From Oscillatoria sp. (GTDB lineage: Bacteria > Cyanobacteriota > Cyanobacteriia > Cyanobacteriales > Laspinemataceae), in the NCBI GenBank assembly GCA_011390515.1, contig JAABSJ010000019.1:1-47654 (forward strand): a stretch of DNA of 47,654 bases, in the 5' to 3' direction. The position numbers and the translations under genes were made by a program. Positions within the stretch are counted from its first letter, which is position 1. Every line of letters starts with the position of its first letter. Shown here piece after piece: positions 25,837 to 33,663 of this stretch. The notes under the pieces are model-generated. The model did no database searches. It worked only from the letters and a program-made list of their open reading frames with translations, and was not told the DNA's origin.

Positions 25837-26773
25837 TCAGTTTCTCACTCCTCATCTGTTTCGTGTCGTCCTTGTCAAGTCTGCTCAGGCAGCTAACCTA
25901 GGAAACCCTTGACTTCGGTTGAGTCGTCTGGACTTTCTGTCAGCAGCAAGTCTAGCCCAATTGGGTGCTAATGTCTAGTCTGGCAAGATGGCAAAATTTT
26001 AGCTGTTCCAACTATGACCGATTAGCATGGCTCATTGATTTTAGCTTGACAATGCTGGGGTGCACGACTATGATACCAATCCGAGAGTTCCCTTTCCTTA
26101 AAATGGCTCAAAATGCTTACCCAGGCAGATCTTATTCCTCTATTCTGTGTTTTCTTTTTCAGACCCGGCAGATCGCGGGAAAGTTTATCAAATCGGGGGC
26201 CAGTCGGCTAACCCTTAATGGGGGGAACCCAGTGACAATCATCCTTGTGACCTGCCATCATCGGCTTAAACAGGATAGGGAGGATTCAGGGACTGCTAGG
26301 GGCAGGAATCAGGGGTTCCAGGGGCGATCGCCTCTTTTGTCCCAACACCATCACAGCTAAACAGATCAGTACCGCTCCTAGGGGCCATTCTTTGCGCTTG
26401 ATTTAGAGAACCGAAATCTCTTGTCTCTACATTATTGATTAAACCGACCCAAAATCTCTTTTCTCTACATTTATTGTTTCAACCGGAGCCGTTAAACCGC
26501 CCCACCCTTTGTGACTCGACTCCGATGCTCAAAGGGCGCACAGACTCCGGAAGCGGATTTTATTGTCATCTTCTATACGATCCCCGAGGGGGTTCTATAA
26601 AGAATTGCTATGAATCGGAGAAATTCCGGCTAATTATTACGAAGTTGTCATTTTTGCTGGAGACCAAAACGATGCCATCCCTTGCAGGGCATAAGGCAAA
26701 GTAGGTGCAAGGAGCCGTTTTGATTTAGGATTGCTATGAAAGTCAAGACCGAAAATCCGTGGGGATCAGGGAG
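25837..26773. other. Long divergent intergenic region
   Basis: These 937 bases separate the divergent RTX and TPR-GT41 genes. They hold a pair of imperfect direct repeats (26414-26485) and a short possible leader frame at 26736-26783. Other open frames lack ribosome sites and recognisable content. Promoters for both genes must be here, but I cannot place them. Confidence 0.5.
26414..26485. repeat. Imperfect 33-bp direct repeat
   Basis: AAATCTCTTGTCTCTACATT... at 26414-26446 is repeated as AAATCTCTTTTCTCTACATT... at 26452-26485, both ending in AACCG. The copies lie about 300 bases upstream of the TPR-GT41 gene. Confidence 0.7.
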
Positions 26774-29185
26774 ATGTCTGTGATTGAGTGGGAAAAAGCG
26801 GGAGTTTGGATCCAGCGAGGCCATGAATTAAGCGCCAAGGGGCAGTGGTCCGAAGCGATCGCCTTTTATCAAGAAGCCCTGAATTTTGACCCGGATGCGG
26901 TAGAGGCTTATTGTCAACTGGGGGACCTCTATTGGCGGAAGGGCCAATTGACTGAGGCGATCGCCTATTGTCAAGGGGCGCTCAAACTGGACCCTCAATC
27001 CGCAGAGACCTACAAGACCCTGGGCAATATCCTCCAATCCCAAGAAAAATGGACCGCAGCGGAACGCGCTTACGAACAGGCGCTACAGATTATCCCCGAA
27101 TTTGTGGCAGCTCATGCGAATCTGGGCAGCCTCTACTATCGTCGGGGGGAGTCGGAACGCGCGATCGCCTGCTACCAACAAGCACTCGCCCTGGACCCCG
27201 AACAAGCGGGCATTCACTGGAACCTCGGGACCCTCTATCAGGATCTAGGCCGCTTAGGGGAGGCGGTGGAGTCCTGGCAGGATGCCTTACGCCTGGAAGC
27301 GGCTATGGGGACCGCAGAACGGCATTTAACTATCGGAAATACCCTCTTAACCCTGGCCCGAGTTGAGGAGGCGATTCACCATTACCAACAGGCGATCGCC
27401 CTCGAACCCAACTTCTCCCAAGGGCATTCCAATCTCGGCAACGCCCTAATTCAACAGGGGTCCTTCGAGGCCGGGATTGCGGCCCTGAAAACTGCCCAAA
27501 CCCTCAGCCCCCAGATAGCCGGGATTCATTACAATTTAGGTCAAGCCCTTTTACAACAAGGGCATCAGCATCAAACTCTCAGTGGGTCAGCATGGCAAGA
27601 GGTGGTGGACTGTTTTCTACAGGCGATCGGCCTCGATCCCAACTTAATCCCAGCACACCATGCCTTGTTCTATCTGATTCGCTCCCGAGACCCCTTCGGT
27701 ATCGACTTTGACACCCTGCGACAAGCTGCCGAAAACTATTTAAGCCGCGCCCAAGGCCCCACCAAACTGTTAGCGGCCCTTCCCTATCTCTCCTTATGTT
27801 TACATGGGGGCTACAGCGATTTAGCCCGAGAAACCTTTCTTTCTCTGGAAACCCAAATTCAGTCGGACCTAGATTTTCTAGACCTCGACTCCATCGCCTT
27901 GCTGTATTCTCGGCTAATGTTTTCCCAACCCCATCTCCGTGATGATGCCAGGGCCAATCTAACCTTAGCCAAACGCCTAGGCTCTAAAAATCAAGCCCGC
28001 CTCATCAACCATCCCCCCCATCTCCCCCATCTCCCCCATCTCCCCCATCTCCCCCATTCCCCCCATCTCAAAATCGGCTTCCTCTCCCCCCATTTCCGCC
28101 GCCATTCTATCGGATGGTGTAGTGCAGATATTCTGGGCGAGTTATCTGGGCTTTCTGCTGAACTCTATCTCTACGTGACTCAATCTCAAGCGAGGGATGA
28201 TAAAACCCAAGAGTTTCAAAACATTGCTACTCAATTTTATCAACCGCAAAGCGCTAATTTTGAAGCGGCTCAATTAGAGATTTTGGAGCAAATTCGCAGG
28301 GACAATCTGGATATTTTAATTGACCTCGATTCAGTCACCTGTTCTGAACAGTTAGATATTTTGTACCGGCAACCGGCCCCGATTTGCCTGTCTTGGCTAG
28401 GATTTGATGCGCCCTTTTTATCTTCAGCCCATTATTTTTTAGGCGATCGGCACACCCATCCCCCAGGCATTGAAGCCGATTACATCGAGCAATTAATCCG
28501 AATGCCCGATTCCTTTGTGGCGGTTTCCGGATTTAAGCGTCAATCCGTCGAGCGTGAAGTCGTCCGCTTGAGCCTAGGAATCAGTTGGCAACAGATTGCC
28601 TACCTCTGTGTCGCCCCGGGTAGAAAACTGAATCGGGAGTTGGTTTTGGCCCAAATTCAGATTCTTAAACAGGTTCCCAATAGTGTGTTAATCCATAAAG
28701 GGGAAGGAGAGCGATCGGCGATTTTGCCACTCTATCAACAAGCCTGTACTGAGTTAGGAGTCCCCAGCAGTCGGGTTATCTTCATATCCAGAACACCAAC
28801 GGAAGAACAGCATCGGGCTATCTACGAATGTGCGGATATTTTATTAGATTCCTATCCTTACAATGGCGGCACTCACACCCTAGAAGCATTGTGGTTTAAC
28901 CTACCCACCGTTACCCGAGTGGGAGAACTCTGTCTGGCGCGGATGGGATATTCATTCCTAAAAACCCTAGGCATTGAGAGTGGCATTGCCCGGAGTTGGG
29001 ACGAGTATATCGAGTGGGGAGTGCGGTTGGGTCAGGAGTTGAAAATTCGCCAAGACATTCGCCATCAATTAATCCGGTCTAAGCAACCCAAATACCTATC
29101 TCCGTTGTGGAATCCGGCTAAATTTGCTCAGGATATGTATGGAATTTTTGAAGACCTCAAAAAACAGCAAATTCGTATTCATTAA
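26774..29185 (+). CDS. TPR protein with GT41 (O-GlcNAc transferase-like) domain
   Basis: This protein of about 803 aa has TPR repeats over residues about 10-360 (units such as AEAYCQLGDLYWRKGQLTEAIAYCQGALKLDP). A low-complexity Pro-His-Leu linker sits at about 412-432 and a GT41 catalytic domain at about 433-800. GT41 landmarks are KIGFLSPHFRRHSIGW, ICLSWLGFDAP, a UDP-binding APGRKLNRELVLAQI, and ILLDSYPYNGGTHTLEALWF. By family it would transfer a sugar (GlcNAc, glucose or similar) from a UDP donor to Ser/Thr or Asn of proteins recognised by the TPR superhelix. This is the most canonical GT41 of the island. ATG 26774 is chosen; the AGGGAG ribosome-like site directly before it would better suit a GTG at 26780. 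Confidence 0.9.
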   Translation: MSVIEWEKAGVWIQRGHELSAKGQWSEAIAFYQEALNFDPDAVEAYCQLGDLYWRKGQLTEAIAYCQGALKLDPQSAETYKTLGNILQSQEKWTAAERAYEQALQIIPEFVAAHANLGSLYYRRGESERAIACYQQALALDPEQAGIHWNLGTLYQDLGRLGEAVESWQDALRLEAAMGTAERHLTIGNTLLTLARVEEAIHHYQQAIALEPNFSQGHSNLGNALIQQGSFEAGIAALKTAQTLSPQIAGIHYNLGQALLQQGHQHQTLSGSAWQEVVDCFLQAIGLDPNLIPAHHALFYLIRSRDPFGIDFDTLRQAAENYLSRAQGPTKLLAALPYLSLCLHGGYSDLARETFLSLETQIQSDLDFLDLDSIALLYSRLMFSQPHLRDDARANLTLAKRLGSKNQARLINHPPHLPHLPHLPHLPHSPHLKIGFLSPHFRRHSIGWCSADILGELSGLSAELYLYVTQSQARDDKTQEFQNIATQFYQPQSANFEAAQLEILEQIRRDNLDILIDLDSVTCSEQLDILYRQPAPICLSWLGFDAPFLSSAHYFLGDRHTHPPGIEADYIEQLIRMPDSFVAVSGFKRQSVEREVVRLSLGISWQQIAYLCVAPGRKLNRELVLAQIQILKQVPNSVLIHKGEGERSAILPLYQQACTELGVPSSRVIFISRTPTEEQHRAIYECADILLDSYPYNGGTHTLEALWFNLPTVTRVGELCLARMGYSFLKTLGIESGIARSWDEYIEWGVRLGQELKIRQDIRHQLIRSKQPKYLSPLWNPAKFAQDMYGIFEDLKKQQIRIH
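28010..28068 (+). repeat. In-frame CATCTCCCC minisatellite in the GT41 gene
   Basis: Nine-base units CATCTCCCC repeat about five times within the coding region and encode a His-Leu-Pro tract between the TPR and GT41 domains. The same motif occurs non-coding next to heptamer tracts elsewhere in the window. Confidence 0.88.
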
Positions 29186-29211
29186 CTCAATCTAGGAGGA
29201 TTTTTATAATT

Positions 29212-29499
29212 ATGTCTGAAATTAAACAGGAACAACAACATCCCCAAGCTCGTAAGGATCGCGAGACGCTGGATAAAATTTTAGCCGGAGATATGACCGA
29301 ATATAATCTGGCAGAATTAGCTCGATTGCGAATTCGCTATCGAGGATTTCCCGGTTCCCGGGATGTCTGGAGTGACATTGAAAAAGTGTTATCTCGTTGG
29401 AATATGACTGAAGAGGATTTGTTTGAAAAAACCCGCGAAATTCACCGCAAAGGTCGAGTCTATCGCGCACAAGATAGTGATAGTGAGGATTGGATGTAA
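29212..29499 (+). CDS. DUF3288 family small protein
   Basis: This 95-aa charged soluble protein matches my memory of DUF3288, a family restricted to cyanobacteria with no known function. The central block YNLAELARLRIRYRGFPGSR and the downstream WNMTEEDLFEKTREIH are its conserved core. A strong AGGAGGA ribosome site lies 11 bases before the ATG. It starts 26 bases after the TPR-GT41 stop on the same strand, so the two may share a transcript. Its stop codon TAA overlaps the edge of a MITE-like element, so that element may supply its transcription end. Confidence 0.82.
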   Translation: MSEIKQEQQHPQARKDRETLDKILAGDMTEYNLAELARLRIRYRGFPGSRDVWSDIEKVLSRWNMTEEDLFEKTREIHRKGRVYRAQDSDSEDWM

Positions 29500-29620
29500 T
29501 ACGGAATTCGGTTATTAAAAGTCTATAAAAACCCACACCCTCAAGGGTGGGGCTACACGGACGAAGCCCGCCTGCGCGGGCTAAAAACGAAAACCGACTT
29601 TTACCAACCGGATTTGGTAT
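29499..29620. repeat. MITE-like element, copy A
   Basis: This 122-bp element runs from ATACGGAATTCGGTTATTAA to the mirrored ...ACCGGATTTGGTAT, with imperfect terminal inverted repeats of about 24 bases. Inside are GTCTATAAAAACCCAC, a small ACACCCTCAAGGGTG stem and an AGCCCGC/GCGGGCT stem. It has no open frame. Its closest relative is copy B at 38903-39026. Confidence 0.88.
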
Positions 29621-29621
29621 A

Positions 29622-29771
29622 ATACTCCATTTCGCAATACTGATAAGTCTATAAAAACGAGCGGCGTCAATCTGTATGTGTAGGGGCGCAATGCTTGCGC
29701 CCTCCTGTGGGCTTCGAGCATTGCGCCCCTACAATCCGTTTTTATAGACCTTTAAATGCCGGATTCTGTAT
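29622..29771. repeat. MITE-like element, copy E (long-stem variant)
   Basis: This 150-bp element lies one base from copy A. Its ends (ATACTCC... and ...CTGTAT) and the inner GTCTATAAAAACG (29647-29659, mirrored at 29737-29749) match the family. Its centre is replaced by a perfect 17-base-arm palindrome, TGTAGGGGCGCAATGCT at 29679-29695 mirrored at 29717-29733. Confidence 0.8.
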
Positions 29772-29787
29772 TACCCCCGAGAGCCGT

Positions 29788-29818
29788 GGAGTGCGAGCAA
29801 GATGCTCGCTATCTCCAT
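29788..29818. repeat. GAGCAAGATGCTC palindromic repeat
   Basis: Stem GCGAGCA/TGCTCGC with loop AGA (29793-29809), followed by TATCTCC. A sister copy at 42738-42756 abuts the left end of the insertion sequence. Confidence 0.7.
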
Positions 29819-29866
29819 GCCAAAATGATTTAAACGCGCTATATAGTGGGGGAGGATTAATCCGGA

Positions 29867-32800
29867 TTAATCATTCAACCAATCGGGTAAAGGTTGGGTT
29901 AATTGGGGGAGGCGATCGCGCTGTTGGTATAACAGCAAAGCTAGAACTGCATTCATCCCCAAAGGCGCATCTAGTCCGGGGGTCAGTTTAGCCATTAACT
30001 CCTGGACAAAGGGCTGTTCTGTCTCGGGTAAAGGCTGATTTTGAATGCCACTGTTGAGGACACTTTGATGCGCTTTACCTAGTTCCTGGGTATAGCATTC
30101 ACCCAGGCGATCGCCAGGTATCTGCAACCACAACTCAGCAAATTCTCGCCGCAGTTGGAGCAATTCCCGTTGAATAGATTCATCAGACGGGTCAATATAA
30201 TACAGATTGGCACAACCAATCAGACGATTGAGAAATTCCTGAGAAACAGAGACGGGTTGAGAGGGACTTTGGGTGGGTGTCCCACTCGCCATTGCAACAG
30301 AAGTCTGTCCCCCTTGAAACAATTGCTCAAACAAATTCCCCATTTTCTGGCTGTAAGCAGCACTATCTAAAAAGGGCGGATTTTGCTGCATTTGTTGCTG
30401 GATTTGCTGGCGATAGTGGTGGCGCAGTTGAGGATTGGTTGCCAACTTAGTCGCTAATTGGATATAACTTGATTCGTCCTGGGCGATTAAATCAGCTAGG
30501 TGGATTTCCCGCAAGAGTGCAGAAGCTTGGCGAGACTTTAAGCTATTCTCTTCCCAGGCGATCGCCGGAATGCCCAGTTGTAACGGATCCAGTAAAGAAG
30601 TTGCCCCACTATAAGGATAGGAATCCAGATACACATCGGCGAGTTTGACGCATTCTTTAATATCCGCTGGACTCGGTAGAGTATTAATCAGAACTAACCG
30701 CCGTTTATCAATGCCATGTTGGGCAAAAATTCGGTGGAGTCGTTCCAAAAACGGCATGGCCGGATAAGTGGAATTCCATGCGGGACCAAAGGGATATAAC
30801 ACCAAAATAGAATTGGGAACGGCGGCGATAATTTTGGCCCAAGTTTCGGTGAGTTCGGGAATAATTTTGTAGAAGTTTGCCCCAGACATAAACACCACGG
30901 TTTGCTCCGTTGCACCCCAGCTTGCCCGAGTCGGATTGACGGTAGATGCGGGTTCAGGGAGGGGGAACCGGAAACATAATCCAGACCCTTCAATATTCAC
31001 CAGTTTCTCGCGGTATTGTTCGCTGTTGGTGTTAGTAGGTGCAGTTAAATTCCCGGCAATATAGTAGTCGATATTGCGGATGCCGGTGGTCACCGGGGAG
31101 GCAATGGAGGTGACTTGGACTCGGGCGAGTCGGTGTTGGGCGAGGGCGGTTAAGGGTTTATTGAGTTCGGTAATATTGGTGCCGATGAACAGGATATCTA
31201 AGTCTTCGTTGCGGAGGGTTTGGACTTGTTCCGAGAGTTTTTCTGGCAGTTTTACGAGGCGATCGGCCCGACTCTGACAATACCATTCCAGTTGGCTGCC
31301 ATTGACCCAAGAGGCATAGAGAACAATCTCAAACCGCTGGCGATCCAAATGTTCAAAAACGGGCAAGGTTGCCAAAGTTTCCGTTGCGGGATTGAAATGG
31401 TCCCTCAAAATTCCCAAGCGAATTTTGGGGCGATTTGCCGAACGGGGAGGGAAGACATAATCGACTTGAAATCCCCGATTATTGAGGGCAAATTCTATAA
31501 TCTCCGCTCGTTGACTGTAGACAGATTTGAGGTTAGCGCGGCTGAAATACAGAGGCGCAAAGTTGGCATTTCCCTGGGTGAAAAACTCGGCGACACTTTG
31601 CCAGAGGGGTGAGTCAGGATTGCTGAATATTTTCTGATGCACATATTCTATCCAACCTTTGAAATAGCGATAATATTGTTCGACTTCTCCAGGTTCGTGA
31701 AACAGGGTAGGACTGGCGAACATAAATTGGAGATAATCCTGGGCGAACCATTTGGGAATCGGTGCATTGGTGTAGGGAATCTGGAGTTGATGGGGATAGC
31801 AATAGAGGGTGGCAGCAATGAAGGATTGCAGGGCATTGGGCGCATCAAATCCCCAGACAATTCCCCCAGAAAGTTGGCGGATGACTGCTTGTTCATCGGG
31901 GGTGGGGGCTTGATGTTTGATGCCACTTTCTAGGAGGGTTTTATGAGCGGTTCCCAGTTCACCTAAATAGGCAGATTGTAATTGTTCTGTTGGGGTATTT
32001 AACCATTGCTGGGCCAGTTGTTGGCGGGTTTGCTGGAGGGTTTCGAGGGGGTGGGAACTGGCTGGAACCGAAGGTTTTTGAGGGGGGGTATATCCGAGGC
32101 GATCGCGCATTTGTTGAGCTTCAGAAAAATCCGGGGCGTTCTGCAAAACTGTGGTTAAGGCTTGTTGGGCTAAAGGAATATTATTGACTTGAGCAGCGGA
32201 TTGTGCAATGTACCAAAAAATGCGCCAATGGTTACATCCGAGGGCAGTCGCCTTTTGAAATTCGCCGATGGCTTCAGGGTGTTGTTGCTGTTGTTGCAGA
32301 ATCAATCCGGACCAAAATCTCAAATATCCATCATCGGGGTAGGCATCTTTGTAATGTAAAATCCCTCCGGAACCATAACTAGCGAGTAAGATAGATGAGC
32401 CAGCAATTTGACGATCGCTTGCCCATAATTCCTCTAAGTTTTGTCCCCTCATGCTGGTTGCAAATTGTGGGGCGGTATTCCCCAAGGATTCAATAAATAA
32501 ATCCGCGCCGGAAAGGGGTTGACTCGCTCCCATGATATCCCGGAGAGAAACAGTCTGTTGCAGCAGATTGGAAGTTCTATCAACCCCCCATTCTCGGTCT
32601 TGTTTGGGTCTCTGCATCAGTCTTTCATAAATCTGATTGAGCTGTTTTGCCGCAATTTCTGCGCCAAAAATTTGGGAGGCATATTCTTTCGCATTTCGCC
32701 CTAATCGGACCCGTTCTTCGGGATGGTGATAGAGATATTCGATCGCCTGTTTGTACTCTAATTCACTGCGAACAATTAATCCCGTATAGTTATCCACCAC

Positions 32801-33655
32801 CAGTTGTTTGACGCCTCCATAAGGAAAAACAACTGGCGTCACTCCTGCATACATCACTTCTTGTAAGTTTAATTCGGCAGCAGCATAAGTATCTTCGCAA
32901 AGGGGATATCCATAAACATCTAGGGTTTCAATGACGGATTTGATATCTTCCACATAATCGCGAACCTCAAAGCGATCGCCTACACCCAGTTGTTGTGCTT
33001 GCTGTTGTAAATATTGTCCCATCCCCGGACCACAGATAATAAACCGGATATTGGGAATGGCGATCGCCGCGCTCATGGGCACATAATTCCGATGCAGTTT
33101 AGAAAAATGCACCGTCCCAATATAACCGACATTAAACGTGCTATGGGGTTGCGGTTGCAAGTTTGACAAGCGAGCGAAATCCGCTGCACCATAAACCATG
33201 CCGGTTTTTTGCAATTTCACTTCAGGAGCCAAACTTTGAAAGACTGAATTTTCATAAGTGTACGGACTACAAGCAATCGCAAAATCTGCATAATCAATTA
33301 AGGATTTTGTCACCACTTGAGGCGGTTTATCCCCAGCAATATGAAACCAGATGACTAACCGGATTGGGGGCAGTTTCAACTGCAAAAACTCATACAGTTC
33401 TGGAACATTCCAAAAATGCACTTGCACAATATCAGCACTTTGAATTTCCGCTACTAATTGAGCTTGTTCCGGAGCATTTATCACCGAAATTCCAGCCCCT
33501 TGAGCGAGTTCTAATGCCCGCTTGTCCAAAGGCAGCAGCGAAATGACTTGATGTTGAATCTGACTCTGTTTTGAAGAGTATTTTGCTGTCGCAATTAAAG
33601 AACGTGCCGCGCCGCCTAAAGACAGTTGTTGAATAATATGAAGAATTTTAGTCAT
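29867..33655 (-). CDS. Giant fusion: GT4 - TPR-like - GT41-like, with partial second accessory module
   Basis: This is a 1262-aa protein. Residues about 1-350 form a GT4 enzyme (MTKILHIIQQLSLGGAARSL, FNVGYIGTVHFSKLH, ELNLQEVMYAGVTPVVFPYG). Residues about 430-515 are TPR-like. Residues about 525-735 form the same helical accessory region found in the 1580-aa protein (PIPKWFAQDYLQFMFA). Residues about 740-1130 form a GT41/SPINDLY-like domain (KIRLGILRDHF, ILVLYPFG, DVYLDSYPYSGATSLLDPL). A Gln/Ser-rich linker follows. Residues about 1160-1262 then repeat the start of the accessory region and stop at LPDWLND, where the full module would continue. The gene starts 8 bases after the stop of the 1010-aa gene, so the two are surely co-transcribed. 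The abrupt C-terminus suggests 3' loss of a second GT41. Confidence 0.87.
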   Translation of the reverse strand: MTKILHIIQQLSLGGAARSLIATAKYSSKQSQIQHQVISLLPLDKRALELAQGAGISVINAPEQAQLVAEIQSADIVQVHFWNVPELYEFLQLKLPPIRLVIWFHIAGDKPPQVVTKSLIDYADFAIACSPYTYENSVFQSLAPEVKLQKTGMVYGAADFARLSNLQPQPHSTFNVGYIGTVHFSKLHRNYVPMSAAIAIPNIRFIICGPGMGQYLQQQAQQLGVGDRFEVRDYVEDIKSVIETLDVYGYPLCEDTYAAAELNLQEVMYAGVTPVVFPYGGVKQLVVDNYTGLIVRSELEYKQAIEYLYHHPEERVRLGRNAKEYASQIFGAEIAAKQLNQIYERLMQRPKQDREWGVDRTSNLLQQTVSLRDIMGASQPLSGADLFIESLGNTAPQFATSMRGQNLEELWASDRQIAGSSILLASYGSGGILHYKDAYPDDGYLRFWSGLILQQQQQHPEAIGEFQKATALGCNHWRIFWYIAQSAAQVNNIPLAQQALTTVLQNAPDFSEAQQMRDRLGYTPPQKPSVPASSHPLETLQQTRQQLAQQWLNTPTEQLQSAYLGELGTAHKTLLESGIKHQAPTPDEQAVIRQLSGGIVWGFDAPNALQSFIAATLYCYPHQLQIPYTNAPIPKWFAQDYLQFMFASPTLFHEPGEVEQYYRYFKGWIEYVHQKIFSNPDSPLWQSVAEFFTQGNANFAPLYFSRANLKSVYSQRAEIIEFALNNRGFQVDYVFPPRSANRPKIRLGILRDHFNPATETLATLPVFEHLDRQRFEIVLYASWVNGSQLEWYCQSRADRLVKLPEKLSEQVQTLRNEDLDILFIGTNITELNKPLTALAQHRLARVQVTSIASPVTTGIRNIDYYIAGNLTAPTNTNSEQYREKLVNIEGSGLCFRFPLPEPASTVNPTRASWGATEQTVVFMSGANFYKIIPELTETWAKIIAAVPNSILVLYPFGPAWNSTYPAMPFLERLHRIFAQHGIDKRRLVLINTLPSPADIKECVKLADVYLDSYPYSGATSLLDPLQLGIPAIAWEENSLKSRQASALLREIHLADLIAQDESSYIQLATKLATNPQLRHHYRQQIQQQMQQNPPFLDSAAYSQKMGNLFEQLFQGGQTSVAMASGTPTQSPSQPVSVSQEFLNRLIGCANLYYIDPSDESIQRELLQLRREFAELWLQIPGDRLGECYTQELGKAHQSVLNSGIQNQPLPETEQPFVQELMAKLTPGLDAPLGMNAVLALLLYQQRDRLPQLTQPLPDWLND

Positions 33656-33663
33656 GAGTTTTT

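Noticed and set aside
25965-26360. 131-aa plus-strand open frame in the RTX/GT41 gap
   Set aside because: No ribosome site, biased composition and no domain. I treat it as chance in a long intergenic region.
29695-29991. 98-aa plus-strand frame in the repeat region upstream of the 1262-aa gene's stop
   Set aside because: It is built from MITE-like and palindromic repeats and antisense sequence.
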